From assembly GCF_002093745.1 (NCBI RefSeq), contig NZ_MTSB01000004.1:340405-404404 (forward strand): a stretch of 64,000 bases of DNA, in the 5' to 3' direction. The stretch is from Pseudomonas graminis. Its GTDB lineage: Bacteria > Pseudomonadota > Gammaproteobacteria > Pseudomonadales > Pseudomonadaceae. Under the pieces are notes generated by a model. It saw nothing but the letters and a program-made list of their open reading frames with translations. It did not search any database and was not told the DNA's origin. Positions 17,596 through 26,518 of this stretch are shown here, one piece after another; position 1 is the stretch's first letter, and every line of letters starts with the position of its first letter. The position numbers were made by a program, and so were the translations under genes.

Positions 17596-19310
17596 TCGCC
17601 TCTCTCTGGCCGCACTGGTTCCGCCCCGAATGGCTGATGATCATGCCGTTGCTGGCGCTGCTGATCTGGCGGCTCTGGCATCGGCAGAAGCGTGCCGGAC
17701 GCTGGCAGATGCTGCTGCCGACGCAGTTTCACGCCGTGCTGCTCAATGGCGGACGCGGCAGCAACAGCAAGCTGCCTTGGGTGGCGCTGGGGCTGGCGTG
17801 GCTGCTGGCCTTGTTTGCGCTGCTCGGCCCGAGCTGGCAGCGCGTCGAACAGATCAGTCAGAAACCGGTGGATCCACTGGTGGTGATACTGGAGCTGACG
17901 CCGCAGATGCTCGCCACCGACACCCCACCGACGCGGCTGGAGCAGGCGCGACGCAAACTGCTGGACTTACTGCAAAAGCGCAGCGATGCGCAGACCGCGA
18001 TCGTCGTCTATGCGGGCAGCGCGCACACCCTGGTGCCGTTGTCCGATGATCTGGTCACCAGCCATAACCTGCTGGACGCCATCAGGCCTTCGATCATGCC
18101 CATTACCGGGCAGCGTGCCGATCTGGCGGTCCACAAGGCGCTGCACTTGCTCAAACAGGGCGCGCTGGGCCAGGGCCGGATTCTGTTGATCACCTCGTCG
18201 TTGAGCGAAACGGAACGTCAGGGCATTCGTGAAGCGCTGCGCGGGCAATCGCCGCCGTTGCTGATTCTCGGTGTCGGCACCGCTGACGGCGCGCCGGTGA
18301 CCCAGGAAAACGGCAGCTTGCTCAAGGACGATCAGGGCGCAATTCTGGTGCCCCGTCTGGACAGCAACAGCCTGAGCGAATTCGCCGATCAGGTAGACGG
18401 CGTCTATCATCAGGCACGCAACGATGAGGAAGACTTGCGCAGCCTCGGGCTGCTGACCAGCCCTCAGCACGTGCGCAGCGACGGGCAGGTCGTGCAGCTT
18501 GATACCTGGGCCGATCAGGGCCACTGGTTGCTGTTGCCGCTGTTGCTGATCGCAGCACTGGCCGGTCGGCGCGGCTGGCTGTTCTGCCTGCCGCTGCTGT
18601 TCATGTTTCCGCAGAACAGCCAGGCGTTCGAATTTCAGGACCTGTGGCTGCGCCCCGATCAACAAGGCCAACGATTGCTGGAACAGCATCGAGCGGCCGA
18701 GGCTGCTCAGCACTTCGAAGACCCGCGCTGGAAAGGCGTGGCGCTCTACGAAGCGCAGGACTACGCCAGCGCTGCCCAGCAATTTGCCCAGGGCACCCGT
18801 GCCGAAGACCACTACAATCGTGGCAACGCCCTGGCCCGCAGTGGCGAGCTGGCGGCGGCACTGGATGCCTACGAACAGGCACTGGACCGCCAGCCGGATT
18901 TCCCGGCAGCCCTGAGTAACCGAACGCTGGTGCAAAGCCTGCTGGATGAGGCCAATGTGCAGAAGCCTGCTCAGGATGAGCAGAACAAGGCCGATCAGGG
19001 AGAAGAAGGCCAGCAAGCGTCGCAAGATCCGAACAGCAGCACCGCACCCGCTGATCAGAACCCGTCCCGTTCGGACCAGCCGGGCACCAGCGAAAGCCTG
19101 CCGCCGGACTCCAGCGGTCAGGCAACCTCGGGCGACGCAATGGACGATGCCCCCACCGCCCGTCCGCCTCTGCAAACCGCCGACAGCCCCATCACCGGTG
19201 AGCGGCGTCAGGAACTGGAGCAGTGGCTGAGACAGATTCCGGATGATCCGGGCGAGCTGTTGAGACGCAAATTTCGCTACGAACAGCAACATCAGGAAAA
19301 GACCCGATGA
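17592..19310 (+). CDS. batB: BatB/BatC-like fusion: VWA domain plus TPR and disordered tail
   Basis: 572 residues from the ATG at 17592, which overlaps the batA stop (ATGA) and has GGAG 6 nt upstream. Two membrane helices (about 15-28, 62-80), a VWA domain (about 95-280), a further helix pair near 305-335, a TPR region (about 375-450, EDHYNRGNALARSGELAAAL) and a long Gln/Ser/Asp-rich low-complexity stretch to about 540. BatB and BatC are separate genes in Bacteroides; here they are fused. The VWA metal site is degenerate: E101, T103, Q105 replace D-x-S-x-S. Confidence 0.92.
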   Translation: MIASLWPHWFRPEWLMIMPLLALLIWRLWHRQKRAGRWQMLLPTQFHAVLLNGGRGSNSKLPWVALGLAWLLALFALLGPSWQRVEQISQKPVDPLVVILELTPQMLATDTPPTRLEQARRKLLDLLQKRSDAQTAIVVYAGSAHTLVPLSDDLVTSHNLLDAIRPSIMPITGQRADLAVHKALHLLKQGALGQGRILLITSSLSETERQGIREALRGQSPPLLILGVGTADGAPVTQENGSLLKDDQGAILVPRLDSNSLSEFADQVDGVYHQARNDEEDLRSLGLLTSPQHVRSDGQVVQLDTWADQGHWLLLPLLLIAALAGRRGWLFCLPLLFMFPQNSQAFEFQDLWLRPDQQGQRLLEQHRAAEAAQHFEDPRWKGVALYEAQDYASAAQQFAQGTRAEDHYNRGNALARSGELAAALDAYEQALDRQPDFPAALSNRTLVQSLLDEANVQKPAQDEQNKADQGEEGQQASQDPNSSTAPADQNPSRSDQPGTSESLPPDSSGQATSGDAMDDAPTARPPLQTADSPITGERRQELEQWLRQIPDDPGELLRRKFRYEQQHQEKTR

Positions 19311-20965
19311 GCCGCGTGTACACCTTATTGACCGGCCTGTTGTTGAGCCTGGTCGCCCTGTCACTGCAGGCTGCGCAACTGACCGCCAGCGTTGATCGCG
19401 CGCGCCTGAACGCCGGCGAGACCGTCGAGCTGACCCTGGAAACCGACGACGTCACGCAGTTCGGCAAACCCGACATGAGCCCGCTCAATGGCAGCTTCGA
19501 AGTGCGTGACACCCGTCAGCTCAACAGCCTGAGAACCCTGGACGGCAGCAGTCAGGCCACGACGCGCTGGCTGGTCACCCTGCTGCCTCGCCAAACCGGC
19601 AGCGTGGTCATCCCTTCACTGCAACTCGGTGAATTGAAAAGCCAGCCTCTGACGTTGCAAGTCATGCAAGGCGAGCCCAAGGAATCGAGCAATAAACTGG
19701 CTTCCATCTTCATCGAAGCCAGCCTGGACCAGGACAGTGTCTATGTTCAGGCCCAGGCCGTTCTGACCGTGCGGGTCTATCACTCGGTGTCGCTGTTCGA
19801 CGACAGCAGCCTGAGCCCGCTGCAAATACCGGACGCGCGAGTCGAGAAGCTGGGCGATTCACGCACCTACGAAAAACTGATCAATGGCGTGCGCCACGGG
19901 GTGATCGAAAGCCGTTACGCGATCTACCCACAGCAAAGCGGCGTGCTGAATATTCCGGCGCAAGTGTTCAGTGCCACGCTGGTGCAGGCGCCCGCCGAGG
20001 GTTCTCAGGGTCAGGAGGCCAACCCGTTCGGCCCGCAACCCGGCAAGCTGATGCGGGTCAAATCCGCCGAGGTGCCGCTGACTGTCAAACCGAAGCCTGC
20101 CACCTACCCCGCCGATGTGCCCTGGCTGCCGGCGCGCAGTGTCAGCCTCGAAGAAAACTGGAGCCCGGAGCCGGGCACGTCCCAGGTGGGCGATTCGCTG
20201 ACCCGGACCCTGACACTCAAGGCCGAAGGACTGGCTGGCGCGCAACTGCCACCGTTGCCCCCCACTGAAGTGCCTGGCCTGCGACGTTATCCAGACCAGC
20301 CCCAACTGCGCAACCTGCCCAGCGAGCGTGGCCTGATCGGTACCCGTGAAGAACGCGAAGCGCTGGTGCCCGGTCGCGCCGGGGCCATTGACTTGCCCGC
20401 TGTCGAAGTGACCTGGTGGAACACCCGCGAAGACTATCTGGAACACACCAGCCTGCCTGCACGCACGCTGCAGATCAGCGCCAACCCCGGTCTGGCGGTG
20501 GACACGCCCGTGAGCAACGACATGGGCGGCGTCACCGTGATGGGGCCGCCCGTGTGGCCTTGGCAATTGAGTACGCTATTGTTTGCCTGCACCACCCTGC
20601 TGGGTTTCACCCTCTGGTGGCGGGCACGCGGCCAACCGGCAATCGCCAAGGCCGTGCAGACCGGGCCAAGCCCGCGTACCGTGCTGGACGACCTCAAGCG
20701 CGCCTGCATGGCAAACGACCCTCAAGGCACCCGTCAGGCACTCGACGCCTGGGCACGCCAGCAGCCGGAAACCCTGGCCGAAATGGCCGCCCGCTTCGTG
20801 CCGCTGTCCGATGCACTCGACGGTCTGAACGGCGCGCTGTACAGCGAGACCGGCAAACTGTGGCTGGGCGAAGACCTCTGGCGTGCCGTGCGCAAACTGC
20901 CCGCCGCCGACCCTATTCAGGACCCGGCAAGCGATGCCGGGTTGCCACCGCTGTATCCCAAGTGA
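19307..20965 (+). CDS. batD: BatD-like protein (oxygen-tolerance family)
   Basis: 552 residues. A cleavable-looking signal sequence (about 1-23, ending LSLQAAQ) is followed by beta-rich repeats (DRARLNAGETVELTLE and the later DSLTRTLTLKAEGLAG), a membrane helix near 405-425 (WPWQLSTLLFACTTLLGF) and a cytoplasmic tail. This is BatD, whose large domain faces the periplasm. Starts by ATGA overlap with batB. Ends 42 bp before sbcD. Role: likely periplasmic sensor or scaffold of the MoxR-VWA complex; unproven. Confidence 0.92.
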   Translation: MSRVYTLLTGLLLSLVALSLQAAQLTASVDRARLNAGETVELTLETDDVTQFGKPDMSPLNGSFEVRDTRQLNSLRTLDGSSQATTRWLVTLLPRQTGSVVIPSLQLGELKSQPLTLQVMQGEPKESSNKLASIFIEASLDQDSVYVQAQAVLTVRVYHSVSLFDDSSLSPLQIPDARVEKLGDSRTYEKLINGVRHGVIESRYAIYPQQSGVLNIPAQVFSATLVQAPAEGSQGQEANPFGPQPGKLMRVKSAEVPLTVKPKPATYPADVPWLPARSVSLEENWSPEPGTSQVGDSLTRTLTLKAEGLAGAQLPPLPPTEVPGLRRYPDQPQLRNLPSERGLIGTREEREALVPGRAGAIDLPAVEVTWWNTREDYLEHTSLPARTLQISANPGLAVDTPVSNDMGGVTVMGPPVWPWQLSTLLFACTTLLGFTLWWRARGQPAIAKAVQTGPSPRTVLDDLKRACMANDPQGTRQALDAWARQQPETLAEMAARFVPLSDALDGLNGALYSETGKLWLGEDLWRAVRKLPAADPIQDPASDAGLPPLYPK

Positions 20966-21007
20966 GGATGCAGCGCAGGCAATACCTCTACATGACAAGG
21001 TAAACCA

Positions 21008-22252
21008 ATGCGTCTGTTTCACACCTCCGACTGGCATCTGGGTCAGAACCTGCACGGTCAGGAGCGGGATTTCGAACACGCCTGCTTTCTGACCTGGCTG
21101 CTGGCCCGCCTGGCCGAACGACAGCCCGATGTGCTGCTGATCGCAGGCGATATCTTCGACACCGTCAACCCGCCGGTCAAAGCTCAGGAACGCCTCTACG
21201 ACTTCATCGTCAACGCCCACGAGCAGCAACCGCTGCTGACCATCGTGATGATCGCGGGCAATCATGACTCCGGCTCGCGCATCGAACTGCCCGCACCGCT
21301 GATGCGCAGTCTGCGCACTCACGCGCTGGGCAGAGTGATGTGGCTGAACGATGGCGTGCTGGATGCCGAGCGCCTGTTGCTGCCGTTGCCCGACGCCAAT
21401 GGCGACATCAAGGCCTGGTGCCTGGCGCTGCCCTTCCTGCGCCCTGCCGAAGTCACCGGCCCGACCCTGGGCGATGATTACCTGCGCGGCATCGGCCGGG
21501 TGCATGAGCTGCTGATCGATGCGGCCAATCTCAAGCGCCAGCCGGGCCAGGCACTGATCGCCATCAGCCACGCGCACATGGCAGGCGGTTCGGTCTCGGA
21601 AGACTCCGAACGCAGCCTGATCATCGGCAACGCCGAAGCCCTGCCCGCCAGCCTGTTCGGAGCCGGCATCACCTACGTCGCGCTGGGCCATTTGCACAAG
21701 CCGCAACGGGTCAATGGCGAAGAACGTATCCGCTACAGCGGCTCGCCGATCCCGCTGTCATTTTCGGAAATCGGTTATCAGCACCAGATTCTGGAAATCA
21801 ACTGCGACGGTGAAACCCTGGCGAGCGTCGAGCCTTTTCTGATCCCCCGGGCCGTCAACCTGCAACGCCTCGGACCTGCGCCGCTGGCCGAACTGCTGGT
21901 GCAGCTCAAGGCGCTGCCGGATATCGATCTGCTGGCCGACCCGGACCGCCAGCCGTGGCTGGAAGTGCGCGTGCGCCTGGATGAACCGCAACCGGACCTG
22001 CGCAACCAGATCGAAAACGCATTGCAAGGCAAGGCCGTGCGTCTGGTGCGCATCGGTGCCGAATACGCCGGTAAAGGCAGCGCGGATGGCGGCGACGGCG
22101 ATGCAGCATTGATCGAGCTGGACCAGCTCACCCCTCAGGAATTGTTCAGCCGCGCCTGGCAGGACAACTACGGCAGTGAGGTGGACGAGCAGACGCTTAC
22201 CGATTTCGCCACGCTGCTGCGTGAAGTCCAGCAGGAGAGCGAGCAGTCATGA
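21008..22252 (+). CDS. sbcD: Exonuclease subunit SbcD
   Basis: 414 residues. Mre11-type phosphoesterase motifs in order: SDWHLGQNLHG (D8, H10), AGDIFDTVNP, AGNHDSGSRIE, ISHAHMAGG and ALGHLHKPQ, followed by a C-terminal capping domain. With SbcC it cleaves hairpins and processes blocked DNA ends, which keeps long palindromes unstable. AAGGTAAACC precedes the ATG. It overlaps sbcC by 4 bp. Only 42 bp separate it from batD with no visible terminator, so read-through from the moxR operon is possible. Confidence 0.97.
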   Translation: MRLFHTSDWHLGQNLHGQERDFEHACFLTWLLARLAERQPDVLLIAGDIFDTVNPPVKAQERLYDFIVNAHEQQPLLTIVMIAGNHDSGSRIELPAPLMRSLRTHALGRVMWLNDGVLDAERLLLPLPDANGDIKAWCLALPFLRPAEVTGPTLGDDYLRGIGRVHELLIDAANLKRQPGQALIAISHAHMAGGSVSEDSERSLIIGNAEALPASLFGAGITYVALGHLHKPQRVNGEERIRYSGSPIPLSFSEIGYQHQILEINCDGETLASVEPFLIPRAVNLQRLGPAPLAELLVQLKALPDIDLLADPDRQPWLEVRVRLDEPQPDLRNQIENALQGKAVRLVRIGAEYAGKGSADGGDGDAALIELDQLTPQELFSRAWQDNYGSEVDEQTLTDFATLLREVQQESEQS

Positions 22253-25200
22253 AAATCCTTGCCATTCGCCTGAAAAACCTGGCCTCGCTGGCCGGCCCAT
22301 TTGAAATCGACTTCACTGCCGAACCGCTGGCCAGTGCCGGTTTGTTTGCCATCACCGGGCCTACCGGCGCGGGTAAAAGCACCTTGCTCGATGCCTTGTG
22401 TCTGGCGCTGTTCGGGGCAATTCCGCGGCTGAGCAATATCGGCCAGTCGAAAGTGCCGGACATCGACGGCGACATCACCACCAGCGACCCGCGCACCTTG
22501 CTGCGGCGTGGCACCGGCAGCGGTTATGCCGAAGTGGATTTCATCGGCATCGATCAACGTCGTTACCGCGCACGCTGGGAAACCAACCGCGCGCGGGACA
22601 ATGCCACTAAAAAGCTTCAGGCCAGCCGCCAGACCCTGACCGATCTGGACAGCGAGCAGATCCTCAGCAACCAGAGCAAACGTGAGTTCGAACACCTCAT
22701 CGAACACCGCCTGGGCCTGAACTTCGAACAGTTCACCCGTGCCGTGATGCTTGCCCAGAGCGAGTTCAGCGCCTTTTTGAAGGCGGATGACAAGGAACGC
22801 AGCGAACTGCTGGAGAAGCTGACCAACACCGCGATTTACAGCCAGCTCGGTCGGCGTGCCTACAGCAAGAGCAAGGAGGCCGAGGAAGCGCTGAAAACCC
22901 TGACCGCTCAGGCCAGCAACATTATCCCGCTGGCCCCTGAGCAACGGGTCGAACTCGAACAGCGTTTCAGCGACGCACAGCAGCAACTCAAAACCCATCA
23001 AACGCAACAGCGGCAGCTTGAACTCAAACAGCAGTGGCTGATCGAGTTGCATCGCCTGCGTGACGAGCAACTCGCGGCTCAGGAAGCGCTAAATAGCGCG
23101 CAGCAGGACTGGGACAACCAAGGCACAGAGCGCCAGACCCTCGGCCAGCTGGAACGTCTAGGTCCACAGCGCCATCGCTTTGCCCGACGATTGACCCTGA
23201 ACGCCCAGCTCACCCCGTTGGCCGAACAGATTCGTCAGTTTCAGGAACAGCAGGTTTCGCTACAGGGCCAACAGCAGCAGCTGGAAACCCGTCGCGCAGA
23301 AGCGCAAGCCGGCCTGCTGGCAGCCCAGCAAACCCACGGCAACGCAAAGCCCCTGTTGCAGCAGGCTTTTGAGGCGCAAAACACGCTGCACCACCTGGCC
23401 CAGGAACTGACCAAGGTCACCGATCTGCATCAGCAGACCGGGCAACTGTGCGCTCAGGGTCAAGCCAGCCTGCAAACCTTGCTTGACCAGCAGCAACAGG
23501 TGGCACAGCGCCTTGAACGTATTGCCGAACAATTGCAGCACAGCATCGAGCTGGCGCCTCTGGCTCAGGCATGGAGCGCGTGGCGCGACCGTCTGAAATC
23601 CCTGACCCTGATTGCCAATCGCCTCAAACACGGACGGGCCGAGCTGCCTGCCCTTCAACAACGCGCCAGCGTCGCCGACCATGAGCTGACCGAACAGCGC
23701 ACCGCGCTGGAGGTGCTGTACCGCGAGGCGGACTGTGAGGTCGAAGCGGTCACCGAGCAGGTGCAGATTCTCGGCAGTTTGTTGCAGGACAATCGCAAGC
23801 AGCAACGCGCGTTTGAAGAGCTGACTCGTCTGTGGGCCAGCCAGCAGGACGTGGACCGTCAGCTCGCCGAGCTGGCTCAGCAACAGCAAAGTGCCCAGCA
23901 GCAACGCGAACAGCTCAACAGCGAGGGCATTCGGGTGCGTGACGAGCTGGCGGTGGCCGAGCAGACCCTGACCGTCACCCGGCAATTGCTGGAACGTCAG
24001 CGTCTGGCCCGCAGCGCCAGCGTCGAGGAACTGCGCGTGCAGTTGCAGGATGACCAGCCTTGCCCGGTGTGTGGCAGCCTGGAACACCCGTGGCATCAAC
24101 CTGAAGCGCTGCTCGAAAGCCTCACCCGGCATGACGACAACGAGCAGGCCAGCGCGCAGAAGGCCGTGGACCTGCTGACCGAGCAGCGCAATCATCTGCG
24201 CGAACAGGTCGGAGGCGTGATCGCCCGGCAGAAAGAACTGTTGCGCCAGCACGAACAACTCACGCTGCGTCATCAGGCCCTGGCGCCGGACCTCGACGCT
24301 CATCCCCTCGCCGCCCAACTGCTGGACCGCGATCCGGACAAGCGCGATGGCTGGCTGAGCCAGCAACTGAGCCAGCTGAACGAAGTCATCACCCGCGACG
24401 AGCAACGCCAGACGGCTTTGCTGACCCTGCAGAAAGACGCAGGTCGCCTGCAGCAGCAAGTCCAGATTTCGGTGGAAGCCAGCCAGACCGCTGCGCATCA
24501 CGTCGCCGAACAGCTCAAGCAACTGGACGCCGACCAACAGCGACTGGAAGAGGAACTGACCGCGTTCACGCCGCTGGTGTCGCCACAGGTGCTTGAAGGG
24601 CTGCGCAGCGATGCATCGGCCACGGTGATGCAACTGGAACAGCAAGTGACCCAACGCCTGGATCAGCTGGAACAGCAGCGCGAAGAACAACAGGAACAGC
24701 AGGAGCGTCAGCAGAAAATCGAGAAGGAACAGATCGAGCAGCAAGCCCGTTTGCAACGTCAGACCGAACTCGCGCAGGACGTCACGCGGCTCGGCGAACA
24801 GCAGCAAGCCCGTCAGCACACACTGGCCGACCTGCTGGGCGAGCATGCGTCTGCCGAACAATGGCAACAGGCGCTGGAGAACGCTATCGAGCAGGCCAGG
24901 CACGCCGAAACTTCGGCGGCTCAGGCACTGCAGGACCTGCACAGCCAGTTGATTCAACTGACGGCCGAACTCAAGTCAGGTCAGCAACAGCAGCAGTCCT
25001 TGCGAGAGGAACTGGCCGCGCTTGATGTGCAGATCAGCGAGTGGCGAGGTCAACACCCTGAACTGGACGACACGGCACTCGATACCCTTCTGACCTACGA
25101 TGACGCACACGTCGAAGACTTGCGCCAACGGCTGCAGGCTGCGGAAAAAATCCTGGAACAGGCCAAAGTGCTGCTGCAGGAACGTGATCAGCGCCTTCAG

Positions 25201-25893
25201 CAGCATCAGGCGCAGCACAGCGACCTGAACAATGACGAGCAATTGACGGCCGCGTTGAACGCGGCTCAGGAACAATCAGCGCAGAGTGAACAACACTGCG
25301 CGGACCTGCGCGCCGAACTCAGCGAGGATCAGCGTCGCCAAAACGCCAACAGCGAGCTTCAAGCGCGCATCACTGCAGCCAACGATGAATACCTGCGCTG
25401 GGCCAGGCTCGCAGCACTGATCGGCTCGGCCGAAGGCGACAAGTTTCGCAAGATCGCCCAGGCCTACAACCTTGACCTGCTGGTCCATCACGCCAATGCG
25501 CAACTCAAGCAACTGGTGCGCCGCTACCGCCTGAAACGCGGCGGCAGCATGCTTGGCCTGTTGGTCATGGACACCGAAATGGGCGATGAGCTGCGCTCGG
25601 TGCATTCGCTGTCGGGCGGGGAAACCTTTCTGGTGTCGCTGGCGCTGGCACTGGGCCTGGCGTCAATGGCCTCCAGCACCCTGCGCATCGAATCGCTGTT
25701 CATCGACGAAGGCTTCGGCAGCCTGGACCCGGAGTCATTGCAACTGGCGATGGACGCGCTGGACGGTTTGCAGGCACAGGGCCGTAAAGTCGGCGTGATC
25801 TCCCATGTACAGGAAATGCACGAGCGAATTCCGGTGCAGATCAAGGTGCGCCGTCAGGGCAACGGGTTGAGTACGATCGAGGTGGGCAACTGA
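22249..25893 (+). CDS. sbcC: Exonuclease subunit SbcC (Rad50-like ATPase)
   Basis: 1214 residues, a full-length SMC-like protein. Walker A GPTGAGKST (37-45, K43) is N-terminal; the ABC signature HSLSGGETFLVSLALALG and Walker B SLFIDEGFGSLD are C-terminal. Between them lie two very Gln-rich coiled coils (about 190-1050). The zinc hook CPVC is at 605-608, almost exactly the midpoint, as required for hook dimerisation. Translationally coupled to sbcD by ATGA. Confidence 0.97.
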   Translation: MKILAIRLKNLASLAGPFEIDFTAEPLASAGLFAITGPTGAGKSTLLDALCLALFGAIPRLSNIGQSKVPDIDGDITTSDPRTLLRRGTGSGYAEVDFIGIDQRRYRARWETNRARDNATKKLQASRQTLTDLDSEQILSNQSKREFEHLIEHRLGLNFEQFTRAVMLAQSEFSAFLKADDKERSELLEKLTNTAIYSQLGRRAYSKSKEAEEALKTLTAQASNIIPLAPEQRVELEQRFSDAQQQLKTHQTQQRQLELKQQWLIELHRLRDEQLAAQEALNSAQQDWDNQGTERQTLGQLERLGPQRHRFARRLTLNAQLTPLAEQIRQFQEQQVSLQGQQQQLETRRAEAQAGLLAAQQTHGNAKPLLQQAFEAQNTLHHLAQELTKVTDLHQQTGQLCAQGQASLQTLLDQQQQVAQRLERIAEQLQHSIELAPLAQAWSAWRDRLKSLTLIANRLKHGRAELPALQQRASVADHELTEQRTALEVLYREADCEVEAVTEQVQILGSLLQDNRKQQRAFEELTRLWASQQDVDRQLAELAQQQQSAQQQREQLNSEGIRVRDELAVAEQTLTVTRQLLERQRLARSASVEELRVQLQDDQPCPVCGSLEHPWHQPEALLESLTRHDDNEQASAQKAVDLLTEQRNHLREQVGGVIARQKELLRQHEQLTLRHQALAPDLDAHPLAAQLLDRDPDKRDGWLSQQLSQLNEVITRDEQRQTALLTLQKDAGRLQQQVQISVEASQTAAHHVAEQLKQLDADQQRLEEELTAFTPLVSPQVLEGLRSDASATVMQLEQQVTQRLDQLEQQREEQQEQQERQQKIEKEQIEQQARLQRQTELAQDVTRLGEQQQARQHTLADLLGEHASAEQWQQALENAIEQARHAETSAAQALQDLHSQLIQLTAELKSGQQQQQSLREELAALDVQISEWRGQHPELDDTALDTLLTYDDAHVEDLRQRLQAAEKILEQAKVLLQERDQRLQQHQAQHSDLNNDEQLTAALNAAQEQSAQSEQHCADLRAELSEDQRRQNANSELQARITAANDEYLRWARLAALIGSAEGDKFRKIAQAYNLDLLVHHANAQLKQLVRRYRLKRGGSMLGLLVMDTEMGDELRSVHSLSGGETFLVSLALALGLASMASSTLRIESLFIDEGFGSLDPESLQLAMDALDGLQAQGRKVGVISHVQEMHERIPVQIKVRRQGNGLSTIEVGN

Positions 25894-25901
25894 GAGCCCC
25901 G

Positions 25902-26013
25902 TGACGCAGAGCGTCAGGAGCAGCCTTCACGCGTTGGAGCAGGAGCGTGAGGAAGGGGCGGCGTCTGAGAGAAACACTGTGACTATCGTGCCGACGCTCC
26001 GCGTCCGCTCTTG
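25902..26013. repeat. GC-rich hairpin repeat element, copy 1
   Basis: Contains TGACGC-aga-GCGTCA (25902-25916), GGAGCGTGAGGA (25942-25953) and GACGC-tcc-GCGTC (25993-26005). The same three pieces recur at 28143-28267, partly on the opposite strand. It has the look of the short intergenic repeats frequent in P. syringae; mobility mechanism unknown. Confidence 0.6.
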
Positions 26014-26024
26014 AAATGCGTCAC

Positions 26025-26141
26025 CGCCGTCAGCGCTTTCGCGAACAGGCTCGCCTGACAGTCTCTGCATGGCCTGCCGCGCAATGGGCAGTGGGTCGCA
26101 GGACCTGTGTTGGCGAACATGCTCGCGAAAGCATGACGGCG
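26025..26141. repeat. REPIN-like pair of inverted REP sequences
   Basis: Two copies of a REP-type sequence face each other: CGCTTTCGCGAACAGGCTCGCC near 26034-26055 (shown here as 22 positions, key core TTTCGCGAACAGGCTCGC) and its inverted partner GGCGAACATGCTCGCGAAAG (26112-26131), with matching outer CGCCGTCA/TGACGGCG arms. About 55 bp lie between. REPINs are mobilised in trans by a RAYT transposase elsewhere in Pseudomonas genomes. Confidence 0.8.
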
Positions 26142-26147
26142 AGCGAT

Positions 26148-26342
26148 TTACTGGGCGGTTTTGTGATCCAGCGCGGCGTAAAAATTGGCGCTCTGTTGCA
26201 GGTATTTAGGGGTGTAGGTCTGAGTGTAAGCCTGGGTGGTGTGGGCTTTTTTATCAGTGACTTCAACACTGGCGCTGGCTGGAAGCGCGACGCTTGCTGA
26301 AATAGCCGATGCTGCGATGGTGGAGAAAAGATTGAAATTCAT
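26148..26342 (-). CDS. Small secreted protein of unknown function
   Basis: 64 residues from the ATG at 26342, which has GAGGGG 8 nt upstream; a GTG three codons earlier is less well placed. A clear Sec signal peptide MNFNLFSTIAASAISASVAL is followed by an AxA site (LPASA), leaving about 40 mature residues rich in Thr, Tyr, Gln and Ala (HTTQAYTQTYTPKYLQQ). No cysteines, so not a lipoprotein. Monocistronic, 7 bp from a REPIN that may act as its 3' barrier. Not recognised; a periplasmic or extracellular function is inferred from the signal only. Confidence 0.7.
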   Translation of the reverse strand: MNFNLFSTIAASAISASVALPASASVEVTDKKAHTTQAYTQTYTPKYLQQSANFYAALDHKTAQ

Positions 26343-26477
26343 ATCGGTCACCCCTCTTTAGCGGTCTGTGCAGTGGCTTGACGTTCTGGCCGTCTTGGCC
26401 GTGACTCAAACTTACGCCCGAGGGAGGTTCAGCAGAAATGTTTTGTAGCACTAACCCATATCATCAAGAATGATAAC

Positions 26478-26510
26478 GGCTCCAGCCCTTGAATCCTGTG
26501 GGCTGGAGCC
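26478..26510 (-). terminator. Probable terminator of the lactonase gene
   Basis: Perfect 11-bp stem GGCTCCAGCCC / GGGCTGGAGCC with an 11-nt loop, 9 bp after the lactonase stop. Only a modest T-rich tail follows on the minus strand. Confidence 0.75.
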
Positions 26511-26518
26511 GGGATGGC

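Noticed and set aside
23260..24957. 565-codon Leu/Gln-rich minus-strand ORF inside sbcC
   Set aside because: Complement of the Gln-rich coiled-coil region of sbcC, which produces Leu-rich antisense translations.
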